Assembly (NCBI RefSeq): GCF_004118855.1 | Contig: NZ_PDKF01000014.1 | Location: 80,606-144,605 of the forward strand | Direction of reading: 5' to 3' | Source of the DNA: Arcobacter sp. CECT 8983 | GTDB taxonomy: Bacteria > Campylobacterota > Campylobacteria > Campylobacterales > Arcobacteraceae | DNA: 64,000 nucleotides | Shown here: positions 17,358 to 26,548 of the stretch, piece after piece | How the letters are laid out: the number at the start of each line of letters is the position of its first letter | Position numbering within the stretch: position 1 is the stretch's first letter | Notes under the pieces: model-generated | Databases searched by the model: none | What the model was told of the DNA's origin: nothing | The model's input: only the letters and a program-made list of their open reading frames with translations | Translations under genes and position numbers: made by a program

Positions 17358-18241
17358 TGAGAGAATTAAAGATTTTAGCAGTAGTAGTAGCATTTACTCT
17401 TATTACTTACTGGGGTGTTGAGCCATTCGCTCACTCTCAAATGCATCCACATGTAGAACCAGCTGATTATGAATTTGCTGATGTTCAAGAAAATGTTAAA
17501 GATGTTAAAGCTTTAATTGGAAATGCTCAAAATGGAGCAGGATTAGTTCAAGCAAACTGTACTGCTTGTCACTCTATTGAAAAAGAAGGTTTTCCTCAAT
17601 TAATGGATAATGCTAGCGCTGCAGCAGCTTATGGAGTTGTTCCACCAGATTTATCTACTGCTGGAAGAATCTATAATGCTGATTATTTAGCTGCATTTAT
17701 TAAAAATCCCGTAGAAGCTTCTAAAGTTGCTCATAAATTCCAAGATGGAAGAGTTCATCCAATGCCAGCTTATGGTTGGATGCAACCACAAGAGATTGCA
17801 GATATGGTAGCATATTTAAAATCTATTGCTCCAAAAGAAATGACTAATAAAGAAGTATTTGTAGATGCTTGTCAAAGATGTCATGGTATTAAATATGGAG
17901 ATATGAAAGGTGGTTCTATGGCTGCTAAAACTCCAGATGAAAATATCAAAGCATATATGGGTAAATTACCTCCAGATTTATCACAATACATTAGATCAAG
18001 AGGTGAGCATTACTTACATACATTTATCAATGATCCTCAAAAACACTTAGAAGGTACAGCTATGCCTAGAGTTGGATTAACTGAAGAATCTCAAGATCAA
18101 GTTATTGCATATATGGAAGAAGTTGGTGATTCTAAAAAAGCTGAAAGAGAAGCTTTAGGACCTAAATTCTTAATCTATTTAGTTATTTTCGCAATTTTCG
18201 CTTGGTTATGGAAAGCAAGTAAATGGAGAGAAGTTCACTAA
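17357..18241 (+). CDS. petC: Diheme cytochrome c1 subunit of the bc1 complex
   Basis: This 294-residue cytochrome has two CXXCH sites, C68-H72 (CTACH) and C172-H176 (CQRCH). That is the diheme c4-like form of petC known from Campylobacterota rather than classical single-heme c1. An N-terminal hydrophobic segment and a C-terminal anchor (about 271-288, 'FLIYLVIFAIFAWLW') hold it in the membrane. It passes electrons from the Rieske protein to periplasmic carriers and on to the cbb3 oxidase at 58.6-62 kb. Confidence 0.95.
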   Translation: MRELKILAVVVAFTLITYWGVEPFAHSQMHPHVEPADYEFADVQENVKDVKALIGNAQNGAGLVQANCTACHSIEKEGFPQLMDNASAAAAYGVVPPDLSTAGRIYNADYLAAFIKNPVEASKVAHKFQDGRVHPMPAYGWMQPQEIADMVAYLKSIAPKEMTNKEVFVDACQRCHGIKYGDMKGGSMAAKTPDENIKAYMGKLPPDLSQYIRSRGEHYLHTFINDPQKHLEGTAMPRVGLTEESQDQVIAYMEEVGDSKKAEREALGPKFLIYLVIFAIFAWLWKASKWREVH

Positions 18242-18280
18242 GAACTTCTTTCTTTAATAAACTCATAGGAGAGGCTTATA

Positions 18281-18676
18281 ATGAAATTATTAAAAATTTT
18301 AGCAGCAGTAGCACTTACAGTAAGTATTTCTTCTGCTCAAGATGTTATGCAAAAATCAATGAATATCATGGAAGAAGGTATGAGTGAGATTCAAAAAGGT
18401 TTTTTAAATAACTCTGTAGAATTAATTAAAAGTGGTACAGCAAAAGTTAGAAAAGGTAATGAATTATTTTCTGACAAAAAAGTAATTTCTCAATATTTAC
18501 CAGAAAATAAAAAACATATGGTAAACATTGCAGAGAATGCAGCACAAAGAATTAAACTTGATGCTAACGTTTTAGAATTAAATCTAGATAACAAAGCGTA
18601 CATTGATGCAGCAAACGCATATTCTGATATGATGAATGCATGTGCTAGATGTCACTCTATTGTTAGATCTTGGTAA
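18281..18676 (+). CDS. Periplasmic c'-type monoheme cytochrome
   Basis: This 131-residue protein has a Sec signal peptide (MKLLKILAAVALTVSISSA) and a single CXXCH near the C-terminus (CARCH, 121-125). A predicted all-helical body with a C-terminal heme is the layout of class II (c'/c556) cytochromes. It follows petC by 39 bases with a strong GGAGAGG ribosome site, so it may be co-expressed with the bc1 complex. An electron-shuttle or NO-binding role is possible; the sequence does not decide. Confidence 0.8.
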   Translation: MKLLKILAAVALTVSISSAQDVMQKSMNIMEEGMSEIQKGFLNNSVELIKSGTAKVRKGNELFSDKKVISQYLPENKKHMVNIAENAAQRIKLDANVLELNLDNKAYIDAANAYSDMMNACARCHSIVRSW

Positions 18677-18681
18677 TTTAA

Positions 18682-18717
18682 AATAAAAAGATAAACTTAA
18701 ATGTTTATCTTTTTATT
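18682..18717. terminator. Bidirectional hairpin terminator between c'-type cytochrome and rsmE
   Basis: Perfect 15-bp stem (AATAAAAAGATAAAC / GTTTATCTTTTTATT) with a 6-base loop, between convergent genes. It has an A-tract on one side and a T-tract on the other, so it can work on both strands. Confidence 0.8.
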
Positions 18718-18722
18718 AAACT

Positions 18723-19394
18723 TTAAATAATAACTTTAGATACAGCGCTTATAGCAGCTGTTTCACTTCTTAGAATCAAATTTGAATTAAATCCAACTAT
18801 TTTATTAGAATCAAACTTTTCTCTTTCATTTTTTGAAAACCCACCTTCACATCCTAATAACAAGATTTCTATTTCATCTTTTTTAGTTTCAATATTTTGT
18901 TGTGAAAAATCTAAAAGATAAACATTTTTATTTACAGATAAAAACTCATCTAAAGAGTTACAAGTTTCAAGTTTAATAATAGAACTTCTTCCACATTGAG
19001 AAGAAGAGTTAAGTAAAATTTTTTCTAGTTTGTCAAGATTTAATTTAAAGTTTTTCTGTGAATATTCACAATATATAAATGTAATCTTTTCTAAACCTAA
19101 TTCATTTAAAGAAGCAATATTTTTTTCAACAATCTTTGGGTCAATAACACACCAAGCAAGGTGTAGCTTTTTATCATTTTCAATAATTTTTTCTTCAAAA
19201 GATACAAGTTGTAGCTTTGCATCTTTTCGATTAATCTCTACAACTTTATAAAGATATATATTTTTATCTTTTAAATTTCTAAAATATATTTCATCTTCAA
19301 TCTTTTGCCGTCTTGCTTTAAATAAATATTTATAAGTTTCATTATCAACAGATAAAAACTCTTGTGAAGCCTCTTCGTGATAAGTAAACTGCAT
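18723..19394 (-). CDS. rsmE: 16S rRNA (uracil1498-N3)-methyltransferase
   Basis: This 223-residue SPOUT methyltransferase modifies U1498 of 16S rRNA. It has an N-terminal PUA-like part ('YLFKARRQKIEDEIYFRN'), then 'LHLAWCVIDPKIVEKNIASLNELG' and 'SQCGRSSII', and the knot 'LLLGCEGGFSKNEREKF' with 'LRSETAAISAVS' at the C-terminus. It is adjacent to the downstream end of the membrane-protein gene at 19395 with no gap, so the pair is probably one transcript. Confidence 0.93.
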   Translation of the reverse strand: MQFTYHEEASQEFLSVDNETYKYLFKARRQKIEDEIYFRNLKDKNIYLYKVVEINRKDAKLQLVSFEEKIIENDKKLHLAWCVIDPKIVEKNIASLNELGLEKITFIYCEYSQKNFKLNLDKLEKILLNSSSQCGRSSIIKLETCNSLDEFLSVNKNVYLLDFSQQNIETKKDEIEILLLGCEGGFSKNEREKFDSNKIVGFNSNLILRSETAAISAVSKVII

Positions 19395-19799
19395 CTAAAA
19401 TATCTTTGAAATAATATAAACTGCAACTAAAATTGCAATTTCAATTGTATATATTTTTTTTGCATATACCATAAACTCTTCTTGTAACTTAGTATCAGTA
19501 GTTTTAATAACTCTCATCTTTTTATATCTTTTAATCTCAATTACTAATAAAAATATTGCTGCTGCAATCATGATAACAACAGTAAATGAAAAGTGTTGTG
19601 CATAAGCAGATACAATTGCACCTGTGTACATTACAATTGCATTTGTAAGATGATATAATGGGGTCATAAACTTCAATCTTTTTGCTAAGGGTAGAAACTC
19701 TTTTGCAGTTGATACTGAATATAAATTAAATAGCATTACTGCTAAAAAGAAATATACTGCAAATACGTGTGTGACTACTGCATCACTCATTAATTCCAT
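19395..19799 (-). CDS. Conserved four-helix membrane protein, function unknown
   Basis: I recognise no named family with certainty. The 134 residues contain four hydrophobic segments at about 11-28, 48-65, 69-87 and 114-132, with a Lys/Arg-rich loop between helices three and four. No cofactor motif is obvious beyond scattered His near helices one and two (THVFAVYFF, LYHLTN), so heme binding is only a speculation. The gene is immediately upstream of rsmE (adjacent coordinates), divergent from moeA. Confidence 0.7.
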   Translation of the reverse strand: MELMSDAVVTHVFAVYFFLAVMLFNLYSVSTAKEFLPLAKRLKFMTPLYHLTNAIVMYTGAIVSAYAQHFSFTVVIMIAAAIFLLVIEIKRYKKMRVIKTTDTKLQEEFMVYAKKIYTIEIAILVAVYIISKIF

Positions 19800-19871
19800 G
19801 TTAAACTCACTTTTAAAAAATTTGGGTATTATAGCTTAATTGTCATAAGGTATTAGTAAAAAAGGATCTCC

Positions 19872-21098
19872 ATGGCATTAAGCGTAAATAATGCATTAAA
19901 AATAATCTCAGAATTATCAGTAAATCCAAAGTTTGAAATCATTCCAATTGAAGAATCAATCAATAGAATTTGTGCTCAAGATATAAAAGCAAAATTAGCA
20001 CTTCCAAGATTTAACAACTCAGCAATGGATGGCTATGGCTTTAAACTTCAAGATATAGAAAAAGAGCTCAAAGTTATTGATTCAGTATTTGCAGGAGATA
20101 ACAAAGATATTAACCTGCAAGAAGCAACATGTATTAAAATTATGACAGGAGCTGTTGTTCCAGATGATGTTAATGTAATTGCCCCTAAAGAAAATTGCCA
20201 AATTTTAGAAAATGGAAATATTATAGTCAAAGATAAAAATCTAAAAGAGTATTCTCATATAAGATTTGTCGGGGAAGATGTTAATATTTCAGACAAAGTA
20301 TTAAGTAAAGGTGATGAAATAAACTTTGCTAATGTAACTTTACTCAGTTCACAAGGTATTTCATACATCAATGTTTATAAAAGACCAAAGATTGTTGTTT
20401 TTTCAAGTGGCGAAGAGTTGAAACTTCATTATGAAAAAATAGAAGACCATCAAATATATAATTCAAATACCCCTACTCTTTTAACAAGATGTAAAGAATT
20501 CAATTGTGATGTAACATTTATTGGACAAGCAAGGGATTCAATCAAATCACTTGAAGAGTTAATAACAAACTCCCTTGATGCTGATTTAATTGTCACTTCA
20601 GGAGGTGTTTCAGTTGGAGATGCTGATTTTACAAATGAAGCCTTTTTGAATTTAGGGTTTGAACAAATATTTAAAGGTATAGAAATAAAACCAGGTAAAC
20701 CAACAATTTTTGGGAAGATAAAGAATACATATATTTTAAATTTACCAGGTAATCCTCTTGCTTCAGCTTTAATTTTTGAAGTTTTTGGAAAAGTTCTACT
20801 TCAGAAACTATTAGGTTCTAATTTAATACACCATAAAACTATAAATGCAAAATTAGGAACCAATTTAAAAAATAAAAAAGGAAGAATTACTATAATTCCA
20901 GGTTTATTTGATGGAGAGTATTTCTTTCCCGAAGACAAAAGACTTCCAGGAATGGTATCAACTTTAAGTAAAAGTAACTGCATGATAGCCCTTAATGAAG
21001 ATGTTTCATTTTTACAAAAAGAAGCAGAAGTTAAACTTTTACCAATAAATTGGAAGTTTTTTAGAAAAGATTATAAGGATTTTTTAACATATGAGTAA
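19872..21098 (+). CDS. moeA: Molybdopterin molybdotransferase
   Basis: The enzyme inserts molybdate into adenylylated molybdopterin to make Moco. The 408-residue chain shows MoeA hallmarks: 'RFNNSAMDGYGF' near 45-56, 'IMTGAVVPDDVN', 'VVFSSGEEL', 'VTSGGVSVGDADF', and 'KPGKPTIFG...LPGNPLASAL'. C-terminal domain IV is present. Its end overlaps the queC start by 8 bases, so moeA heads a moeA-queC-queD-queE unit that mixes two cofactor/nucleoside pathways. Confidence 0.94.
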   Translation: MALSVNNALKIISELSVNPKFEIIPIEESINRICAQDIKAKLALPRFNNSAMDGYGFKLQDIEKELKVIDSVFAGDNKDINLQEATCIKIMTGAVVPDDVNVIAPKENCQILENGNIIVKDKNLKEYSHIRFVGEDVNISDKVLSKGDEINFANVTLLSSQGISYINVYKRPKIVVFSSGEELKLHYEKIEDHQIYNSNTPTLLTRCKEFNCDVTFIGQARDSIKSLEELITNSLDADLIVTSGGVSVGDADFTNEAFLNLGFEQIFKGIEIKPGKPTIFGKIKNTYILNLPGNPLASALIFEVFGKVLLQKLLGSNLIHHKTINAKLGTNLKNKKGRITIIPGLFDGEYFFPEDKRLPGMVSTLSKSNCMIALNEDVSFLQKEAEVKLLPINWKFFRKDYKDFLTYE

Positions 21099-21768
21099 AA
21101 CATCAAAAAAAGCAGTTTGTATTTTAAGTGGAGGAATGGACTCTACTTTAGCTTCATATATAGCAAAAAAAGATGGATATGAAATTATTGCTGTTCACTT
21201 TAACTATGGACAAAGAACCGAAAAAAGAGAGTTAAAAGCTTTTAGAGACATTTGTGAAGATTTACAAATTAAAGAAAAATATGAAATAGATATTCCTTTC
21301 TTCACACAAATAGGAGCCAGTGCTCTTACAGATAACACCATTGATATTCCTGTTAATGGAGTAGAAGAAGGTGTTCCTGTAACTTATGTACCATTTAGAA
21401 ATGGGATTTTTCTTTCAATAGCAAGTGCTATTGCAGAAAAAGAAGAAGCTAGTGCTTTATATATTGGAGTTGTTGAAGAAGATAGTTCAGGTTACCCAGA
21501 TTGCACTGATGAATTTATTTCAAAGATGACGTCTGCAATTAATCAAGGAACAAAAGAATCAACAAAAATAGAGATAAAAACTCCTTTAGTTCACCTAATG
21601 AAAGATGAGATAGTAAAAAAATCTTTAGAGTTAGATGTTCCATTAAAACATACTTGGTCATGTTATCAAGAGGAAGTTGCTGCTTGTGGAGTATGTGATT
21701 CTTGTAGATTAAGATTAAATGGGTTTAAAAAAGCAAACGCTACAGATCCAATAAAATATAAGGAATAA
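21091..21768 (+). CDS. queC: 7-cyano-7-deazaguanine synthase
   Basis: This ATP-dependent enzyme converts 7-carboxy-7-deazaguanine to preQ0 for queuosine in tRNA. The PP-loop 'LSGGMDSTLA' is near residue 10. Zinc cysteines are C191, C199, C202 and C205. At 225 residues the length is normal. The ATG overlaps the end of moeA, and queD starts 4 bases after the stop. Confidence 0.95.
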   Translation: MSKTSKKAVCILSGGMDSTLASYIAKKDGYEIIAVHFNYGQRTEKRELKAFRDICEDLQIKEKYEIDIPFFTQIGASALTDNTIDIPVNGVEEGVPVTYVPFRNGIFLSIASAIAEKEEASALYIGVVEEDSSGYPDCTDEFISKMTSAINQGTKESTKIEIKTPLVHLMKDEIVKKSLELDVPLKHTWSCYQEEVAACGVCDSCRLRLNGFKKANATDPIKYKE

Positions 21769-21771
21769 ATT

Positions 21772-22305
21772 TTGACTTGGAAAATTTCAAAATCATTTGA
21801 TTTTTGTTATGGACACAGAGTTTGGTCTCAAACTTTAGACAGTGAATATTCACTTGACCCTTGTTTGAAATGTAGGCACTTACATGGGCACCAAGGAAAA
21901 ATTGTAATTTTTTTAGAAGCTCAAAAATTAAAAGATGGAATGGTAACAGATTTTAAACACTTAAATTGGTTTAAACAGTTTTTAGATGATGTATTAGACC
22001 ATAAATTTATTCTTGATATAAATGATCCACTATACCCTACTTTACTTCCTCATGTAGAAAAAGAAGATTTGATTTATTTTGAAGAGGGTTATTATATTCC
22101 TGACATGAATAAAATTAAAAATGAACCAACACATATTAAAGAGATGTATGAAGGATATGTAATAGTTGATTTTGTACCTACAAGCGAAAATCTATCTGCT
22201 TGGTTTTTAGAAATTGCAAGTAAAAAAATGAAAAATCTTGGAGTAAAAGTTTCAAGTGTAGAGTTTGCAGAAACTCCAAAAAGCAAAAGTCATGTCTTTG
22301 CTTGA
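21772..22305 (+). CDS. queD: 6-carboxytetrahydropterin synthase (QueD)
   Basis: It makes 6-carboxy-5,6,7,8-tetrahydropterin from dihydroneopterin triphosphate. The 177-residue protein starts at TTG, supported by AAGGA seven bases upstream. Zinc-binding histidines are in 'CYGHRVWSQ' and 'CRHLHGHQGK'. The usual catalytic Cys region reads 'SLDPCLKCRHLHGH', with the 'GMVTDFKHL' motif following. It is longer than E. coli QueD (121) through an insertion around residues 80-125. It overlaps queE by 14 bases. Confidence 0.92.
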   Translation: MTWKISKSFDFCYGHRVWSQTLDSEYSLDPCLKCRHLHGHQGKIVIFLEAQKLKDGMVTDFKHLNWFKQFLDDVLDHKFILDINDPLYPTLLPHVEKEDLIYFEEGYYIPDMNKIKNEPTHIKEMYEGYVIVDFVPTSENLSAWFLEIASKKMKNLGVKVSSVEFAETPKSKSHVFA

Positions 22306-23047
22306 AGTTAATGAAATTTTTGGTCCAACTATTCAAGGTGAAGGTAAATTAGTTGGAACACCTTCTATTTTTATAAGATTTGGCAAATGTAACTTTAAAT
22401 GTAAAGGTTTTAATGTAGAGTATGAAACTCCAAGTGGTGTAAAAAAGTGTTCATGTGATTCATATTATGCAGTTGATATGGCATTTAAAGATCAATGGCA
22501 AAAGATGAATGCACAAGATGTAATCAATGATGTTTTACAATTAGAACCTAACTATAAAATTGATATTGTTATTACTGGTGGAGAACCACTTTTATACTGG
22601 AAAAATGAAGAATTTCAAAAACTGTTAAAGTATTATGTGCAGAATAATTATAAAGTCACTATTGAAACTAATGGCTCACTAAATATAGATTTAAATGAAA
22701 CTTACCAGAAACAATTACTATTTTCAATGAGTGTAAAATTATCAAACTCATTAGAACCTTTAAAGAAAAGAATTAACATAAATACATTAACAAAAATTAT
22801 AAATGAAACTGATGGTTCATACTTAAAATTTGTTATAGATGAAGACTTTAAAGAACAGGCAAGTTATGAGATAAAAGAGCTTATTTCTCAACTTCCAAAG
22901 GTAGATGTGTACCTAATGCCTATGGGAGATACTGCAAAACAAATAAATAAAAATAGTGAGGCAGTTATTAACCTTGCAATTGAAAATGGATATAAATATT
23001 GTGATAGGCTTCATATAAGAGTTTGGGACAATAAAAGAGGTGTTTAA
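22292..23047 (+). CDS. queE: 7-carboxy-7-deazaguanine synthase, radical SAM (QueE)
   Basis: This radical-SAM enzyme contracts the ring of carboxytetrahydropterin. I place the start at the ATG 22292 (251 residues), where the family's 'EVNEIFGPTIQGEG' opening begins; an upstream in-frame start at 22265 would lie inside queD. The cluster cysteines are C33, C37, C53 and C55. The third Cys of the standard CX3CX2C motif is replaced by Phe ('CNFKCKGF'), as expected only for variant QueE subgroups with an insertion. 'TGGEPLLYW' is the SAM-binding GGE motif. It is last in the que cluster. Confidence 0.92.
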   Translation: MSLLEVNEIFGPTIQGEGKLVGTPSIFIRFGKCNFKCKGFNVEYETPSGVKKCSCDSYYAVDMAFKDQWQKMNAQDVINDVLQLEPNYKIDIVITGGEPLLYWKNEEFQKLLKYYVQNNYKVTIETNGSLNIDLNETYQKQLLFSMSVKLSNSLEPLKKRININTLTKIINETDGSYLKFVIDEDFKEQASYEIKELISQLPKVDVYLMPMGDTAKQINKNSEAVINLAIENGYKYCDRLHIRVWDNKRGV

Positions 23048-23058
23048 AATATTTTAGC

Positions 23059-23064
23059 TATAAT
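23059..23064 (+). promoter_or_regulatory. Promoter -10 box for fabG
   Basis: TATAAT preceded by GC. It would start transcription near 23070, just before the structured leader described in the next entry, so all of the leader's pairing arms would be in the mRNA. Confidence 0.6.
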
Positions 23065-23078
23065 CGTGCTTCAATATT

Positions 23079-23124
23079 AAAGAACAACTCGTTGTTCCCT
23101 TTTAATTGGGGAACAATTAAAAGG
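23079..23124 (+). promoter_or_regulatory. Structured fabG leader with three competing stems
   Basis: Stem 1 is GAACAAC-TC-GTTGTTC (23082-23097). Stem 2 is TTGTTCCC (23092-23099) with GGGAACAA (23109-23116). Stem 3 is CCTTTTAATT (23098-23107) with AATTAAAAGG (23115-23124), 10 bp perfect, burying the AAAAGGA Shine-Dalgarno. Stems 1 and 3 can coexist (ribosome site hidden), while stem 2 excludes both (site free). The 5' hairpin differs from the metE one by a compensatory base pair. Confidence 0.6.
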
Positions 23125-23132
23125 ACATATTT

Positions 23133-23876
23133 ATGAATTTTACAGGTTCTAATGTATTAGTAACAGGTGCTAGTAGAGGAATTGGAGCAGAAATAGCAAA
23201 AACTCTTGCTAGTTTTGGTTTAAAAGTTTGGGTTAACTATAGAAGTGGAGCCGAAGCTGCTGAAAAAATTAAAGAAGAGATTGAAGCTGCTGGTGGAAAA
23301 GCTGCAATAGTTAAAGCGGATGTAACAAGTGAAGAAGAGTTTACAGCTGCAATTAAAACAATTGTAGATGCAGATGGAGAACTTTCTTACTTAGTTAATA
23401 ATGCTGGTATCACAAAAGATAAACTAGCATTAAGAATGTCAGTTGAAGATTTCAATGATGTTATTGCTGCAAATTTAACATCTGCATTTATTGGATGTAA
23501 AGGTGCTTTAAAAGCAATGGGTAAAAAGAAGTTTGGTTCTATTGTAAATATCTCTTCAATTGTTGGAGAAATGGGTAATCCAGGACAAACAAACTACTCT
23601 GCTTCTAAAGGTGGCTTAAATGCAATGACTAAATCTTTTGCAAAAGAAGCTGCATCAAGAGGTATTAGATACAATGCAGTAACTCCAGGCTTTATTCAAA
23701 CTGATATGACTGATGAATTAAAAGATGAAGTTAAAGCAGAATATGAAAGAAATATTCCGTTAAGTAGATTTGGTCAACCAAAAGAAATAGCAGATGCAGT
23801 AGCATTTTTATTAAGTGATCATTCATCGTATATTACGGGTGAAATACTAAAAGTAAATGGTGGATTATACGTTTAA
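23133..23876 (+). CDS. fabG: 3-oxoacyl-[acyl-carrier-protein] reductase
   Basis: This NADPH-dependent short-chain dehydrogenase reduces beta-ketoacyl-ACP in fatty-acid elongation. The 247-residue chain has the cofactor loop 'TGASRGIGAEIAK', 'NNAGITKDKL', the Ser in 'VNISSIVG', and the catalytic 'YSASKGG'. It starts a fatty-acid block (fabG, acpP, fabF, accA). Its structured leader can hide the ribosome site. A weak hairpin follows the stop before the acpP promoter. Confidence 0.97.
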   Translation: MNFTGSNVLVTGASRGIGAEIAKTLASFGLKVWVNYRSGAEAAEKIKEEIEAAGGKAAIVKADVTSEEEFTAAIKTIVDADGELSYLVNNAGITKDKLALRMSVEDFNDVIAANLTSAFIGCKGALKAMGKKKFGSIVNISSIVGEMGNPGQTNYSASKGGLNAMTKSFAKEAASRGIRYNAVTPGFIQTDMTDELKDEVKAEYERNIPLSRFGQPKEIADAVAFLLSDHSSYITGEILKVNGGLYV

Positions 23877-23898
23877 AAAAGATTTATTAAATCTTTTT
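23876..23898 (+). terminator. Hairpin after fabG
   Basis: AAAAAGATTT / AAATCTTTTT, a 10-bp stem with an ATT loop and the T-tract inside the 3' arm. It is AT-only except for one G-C pair per arm, so it may be leaky. Confidence 0.5.
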
Positions 23899-23902
23899 AT
23901 GG

Positions 23903-23908
23903 TATAAT
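23903..23908 (+). promoter_or_regulatory. Promoter -10 box for acpP
   Basis: TATAAT 31 bases before the acpP start, right after the fabG hairpin. It would give acyl carrier protein its own strong transcript. Confidence 0.6.
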
Positions 23909-23938
23909 TTGGCGATAATTTTAAAAAAGGAAAAGAAT

Positions 23939-24169
23939 ATGGCATTATTTGATGATGTAAAAGAAGTAGTAGTTGAGCAACTTGATTGTGATCCTGCAGA
24001 AGTTAAGGAAGAGTCTAAATTTATTGAAGATTTAGGTGCTGACTCATTAGACGTTGTTGAATTAGTTATGGCGTTAGAAGAGAAATTCGATATCGAGATT
24101 CCAGACGAAGATGCAGAGGGTATCTTAACTGTTGCTGATGCTATCAAATACATCGAAGATAACGCGTAA
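23939..24169 (+). CDS. acpP: Acyl carrier protein
   Basis: This 76-residue acidic protein carries growing acyl chains on a phosphopantetheine arm. The attachment serine is in '[17 protein letters not shown]', near residue 37. I chose the ATG at 23939 with AAGGAAAAG upstream; a frame extension ten codons upstream is only leader sequence. It lies between fabG and fabF and has its own promoter and a strong terminator, fitting the high expression of ACP. Confidence 0.97.
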   Translation: MALFDDVKEVVVEQLDCDPAEVKEESKFIEDLGADSLDVVELVMALEEKFDIEIPDEDAEGILTVADAIKYIEDNA

Positions 24170-24192
24170 TTAATACGCTATTCTTATAACTT

Positions 24193-24221
24193 AAGCCAGT
24201 ATTCTATACTGGCTTTTTTTT
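24193..24221 (+). terminator. Rho-independent terminator of acpP
   Basis: AAGCCAGTAT / ATACTGGCTT, 10-bp stem with a TCT loop, followed by eight T. Confidence 0.9.
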
Positions 24222-24305
24222 AACATTTTTTATTTAAATTGTTGAATTTTTAATAAATATTTTAAGAATTGAATTATTTAAATACTTATTTTTGGAGCAT
24301 ATTTA

Positions 24306-25559
24306 ATGAAAAGAGTTGTTATAACAGGTTTAGGAACAATTAACTCAGTAGGTCACAATGTAGAGGATTCTTTTAAAGCCGTAGTTGACGGTAAATGTGG
24401 AATCAATGAAATCACACTTTTTGATGCTAGTGAATATTCTGTTCAATTTGCAGGAGAGGTTAAAGATTTTGACCCAACAACTGTAATGGATAAAAAAGAA
24501 GTTAAAAAAGCTGATAGATTTATTCAATTAGGAATAAAAGCGGCTTATGAAGCAATGGATGACGCAGGATATATAAATGCTGAGAAAAAAACAGTTGATG
24601 AGTCTATTTCTGAAAGATTTGGAGTTATTTCAGCTTCAGGAATTGGTGGATTATCAACAATTGAGAAAAACTCAGTAACTTGTGCTAATAGAGGACCAAA
24701 AAGAATTTCACCATTCTTTATTCCTTCATCGTTAGTAAATATGTTAGGTGGATTTATTTCTATTGAACATGGATTAAAAGGTCCTTCATTATCTCACGTG
24801 ACAGCTTGTGCAGCTTCAACACACGCTTTAGCAGATGCAGTTAAAACTATTGCAACAAATGGTGCTGATAGAGTACTTGTTGTTGGTGCAGAAAGTGCTA
24901 TTTGTGGTGCTGGAATTGGTGGATTTGCTGCAATGAAAGCCTTATCTACAAGAAACGATGATCCACAAAGTGCTTCAAGACCATTTGATAAAGATAGAGA
25001 TGGTTTTGTAATGGGTGAAGGTGCTGGTGCACTTGTACTTGAAACATTAGAATCAGCACAACAAAGAGGTGCTAAAATTTATTGTGAAGTAATTGGATTT
25101 GGTGAATCTGCTGATGCTAATCATATTACAGCACCAGTTATGGATGGTCCACTAAGATCTATGAAAGCTGCTTTAGCAATGGCAAAATCACATACTGGTG
25201 AAGATATTAAAATTGACTATATTAACGCACACGGTACATCTACACCTGTTGGAGATGTAAATGAGTCAAAAGCTATTGTTGAATTATTTGATGGGCTTGA
25301 AAATTGTCCTCCTGTAACTTCTACAAAAGGTCAAGTTGGACACTGTTTAGGTGCAGCTGGTGCAATTGAAGCAATTTTTACAATTAAAGCATTAAATGAA
25401 GGAATTATTCCTCCAACAATTAATATGCAAAACCAAGATGAAGAGTGTAAATTAGACTATGTTCCAAACACTGCAAGAAAAGCTGAGTTAAAGACTGTAA
25501 TGAGTAATAACTTTGGTTTTGGTGGAACTAACGGTTCTGTAATATTCAGAAAAATATAA
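24306..25559 (+). CDS. fabF: 3-oxoacyl-[acyl-carrier-protein] synthase II
   Basis: This condensing enzyme elongates acyl-ACP with malonyl-ACP. The 417-residue chain has the active-site Cys in 'HVTACAASTHAL' and His residues in 'NAHGTSTPVGD' and 'KGQVGHCLGAAG'. 'SNNFGFGGTN' near the C-terminus is also typical. accA lies 42 bases downstream in the same direction and is probably part of the same transcript. Confidence 0.97.
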   Translation: MKRVVITGLGTINSVGHNVEDSFKAVVDGKCGINEITLFDASEYSVQFAGEVKDFDPTTVMDKKEVKKADRFIQLGIKAAYEAMDDAGYINAEKKTVDESISERFGVISASGIGGLSTIEKNSVTCANRGPKRISPFFIPSSLVNMLGGFISIEHGLKGPSLSHVTACAASTHALADAVKTIATNGADRVLVVGAESAICGAGIGGFAAMKALSTRNDDPQSASRPFDKDRDGFVMGEGAGALVLETLESAQQRGAKIYCEVIGFGESADANHITAPVMDGPLRSMKAALAMAKSHTGEDIKIDYINAHGTSTPVGDVNESKAIVELFDGLENCPPVTSTKGQVGHCLGAAGAIEAIFTIKALNEGIIPPTINMQNQDEECKLDYVPNTARKAELKTVMSNNFGFGGTNGSVIFRKI

Positions 25560-25601
25560 AAGTAAATTAGAGTTTAAACACTTTTTCAAAAAGGAAATTA
25601 T

Positions 25602-26540
25602 TTGGCAACTTACTTAGATTTTGAAGACAAAATAAAGAAAATTGAAGAAGATATCACAGTTGCAAAAACAAGAAATGACGAACATGCAGTAGAAATACTG
25701 GATAAAAAGTTAGAAAAAGAGGTTGAAAAGACATTTAAAAACCTTAGTGATTATCAAAAACTTCAATTAGCAAGACATCCTGATAGACCATATGCAATGG
25801 ATTATATTAAAGGTCTTATGACTAACTATTATGAAATTCATGGGGATAGACACTTCGATGATGACAATGCTATTGTATGTTTCCTAGGTTATATTGGAAA
25901 TGAAAAAGTAGTAGTTATTGGAGAGCAAAAAGGACGAGGAACAAAAGATAAGTTAAAAAGAAACTTTGGTATGCCTTCTCCAGAAGGATATAGAAAAGCT
26001 TTAAGAGCTGCTAAATTAGCAGAAAAGTTTAACTTACCAATTCTTATGCTTGTGGACACTCCGGGTGCATATCCTGGAATTGGAGCTGAAGAGAGAAATC
26101 AATCTGAAGCTATTGCTAGAAATCTTTATGAATTTTCTGAACTTAAAACACCTACAGTTTCAGTTGTAATTGGAGAAGGTGGTTCTGGTGGAGCTTTAGC
26201 TATTTCAATTGCTGATAAATTAGCGATGATGAGATACTCAGTTTATGCAGTTATTTCTCCAGAAGGTTGTAGTGCAATTTTATGGAATGACCCAGCAAAA
26301 GTTGAAACAGCAGCTAATGCACTTAAGATTACAGCAGAATCATTAAAAGAACTTGGATTAGTTGATGATGTTATAAATGAACCTTTAATTGGTGCACATA
26401 GAAAAAAAGAAGATGCAATTAAAGCTTTAGGTGATTATTTCCTAACTTCACTTGCTGAATTAAAAGAATTAACACCTGCACAAAGATATGAGAAGAAGTA
26501 TGAAAAACTTATGAACTTAGGAAAGTTTGAAGAAAAATAA
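25602..26540 (+). CDS. accA: Acetyl-CoA carboxylase carboxyltransferase subunit alpha
   Basis: This 312-residue subunit transfers CO2 from carboxybiotin to acetyl-CoA, giving malonyl-CoA. It starts with TTG at 25602, supported by AAGGA six bases upstream; no ATG is better placed. Family stretches include '[14 protein letters not shown]', '[12 protein letters not shown]', '[16 protein letters not shown]' and '[11 protein letters not shown]'. It ends the fatty-acid block and is convergent with hinT. Confidence 0.96.
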   Translation: MATYLDFEDKIKKIEEDITVAKTRNDEHAVEILDKKLEKEVEKTFKNLSDYQKLQLARHPDRPYAMDYIKGLMTNYYEIHGDRHFDDDNAIVCFLGYIGNEKVVVIGEQKGRGTKDKLKRNFGMPSPEGYRKALRAAKLAEKFNLPILMLVDTPGAYPGIGAEERNQSEAIARNLYEFSELKTPTVSVVIGEGGSGGALAISIADKLAMMRYSVYAVISPEGCSAILWNDPAKVETAANALKITAESLKELGLVDDVINEPLIGAHRKKEDAIKALGDYFLTSLAELKELTPAQRYEKKYEKLMNLGKFEEK

Positions 26541-26548
26541 ACTTCTTT

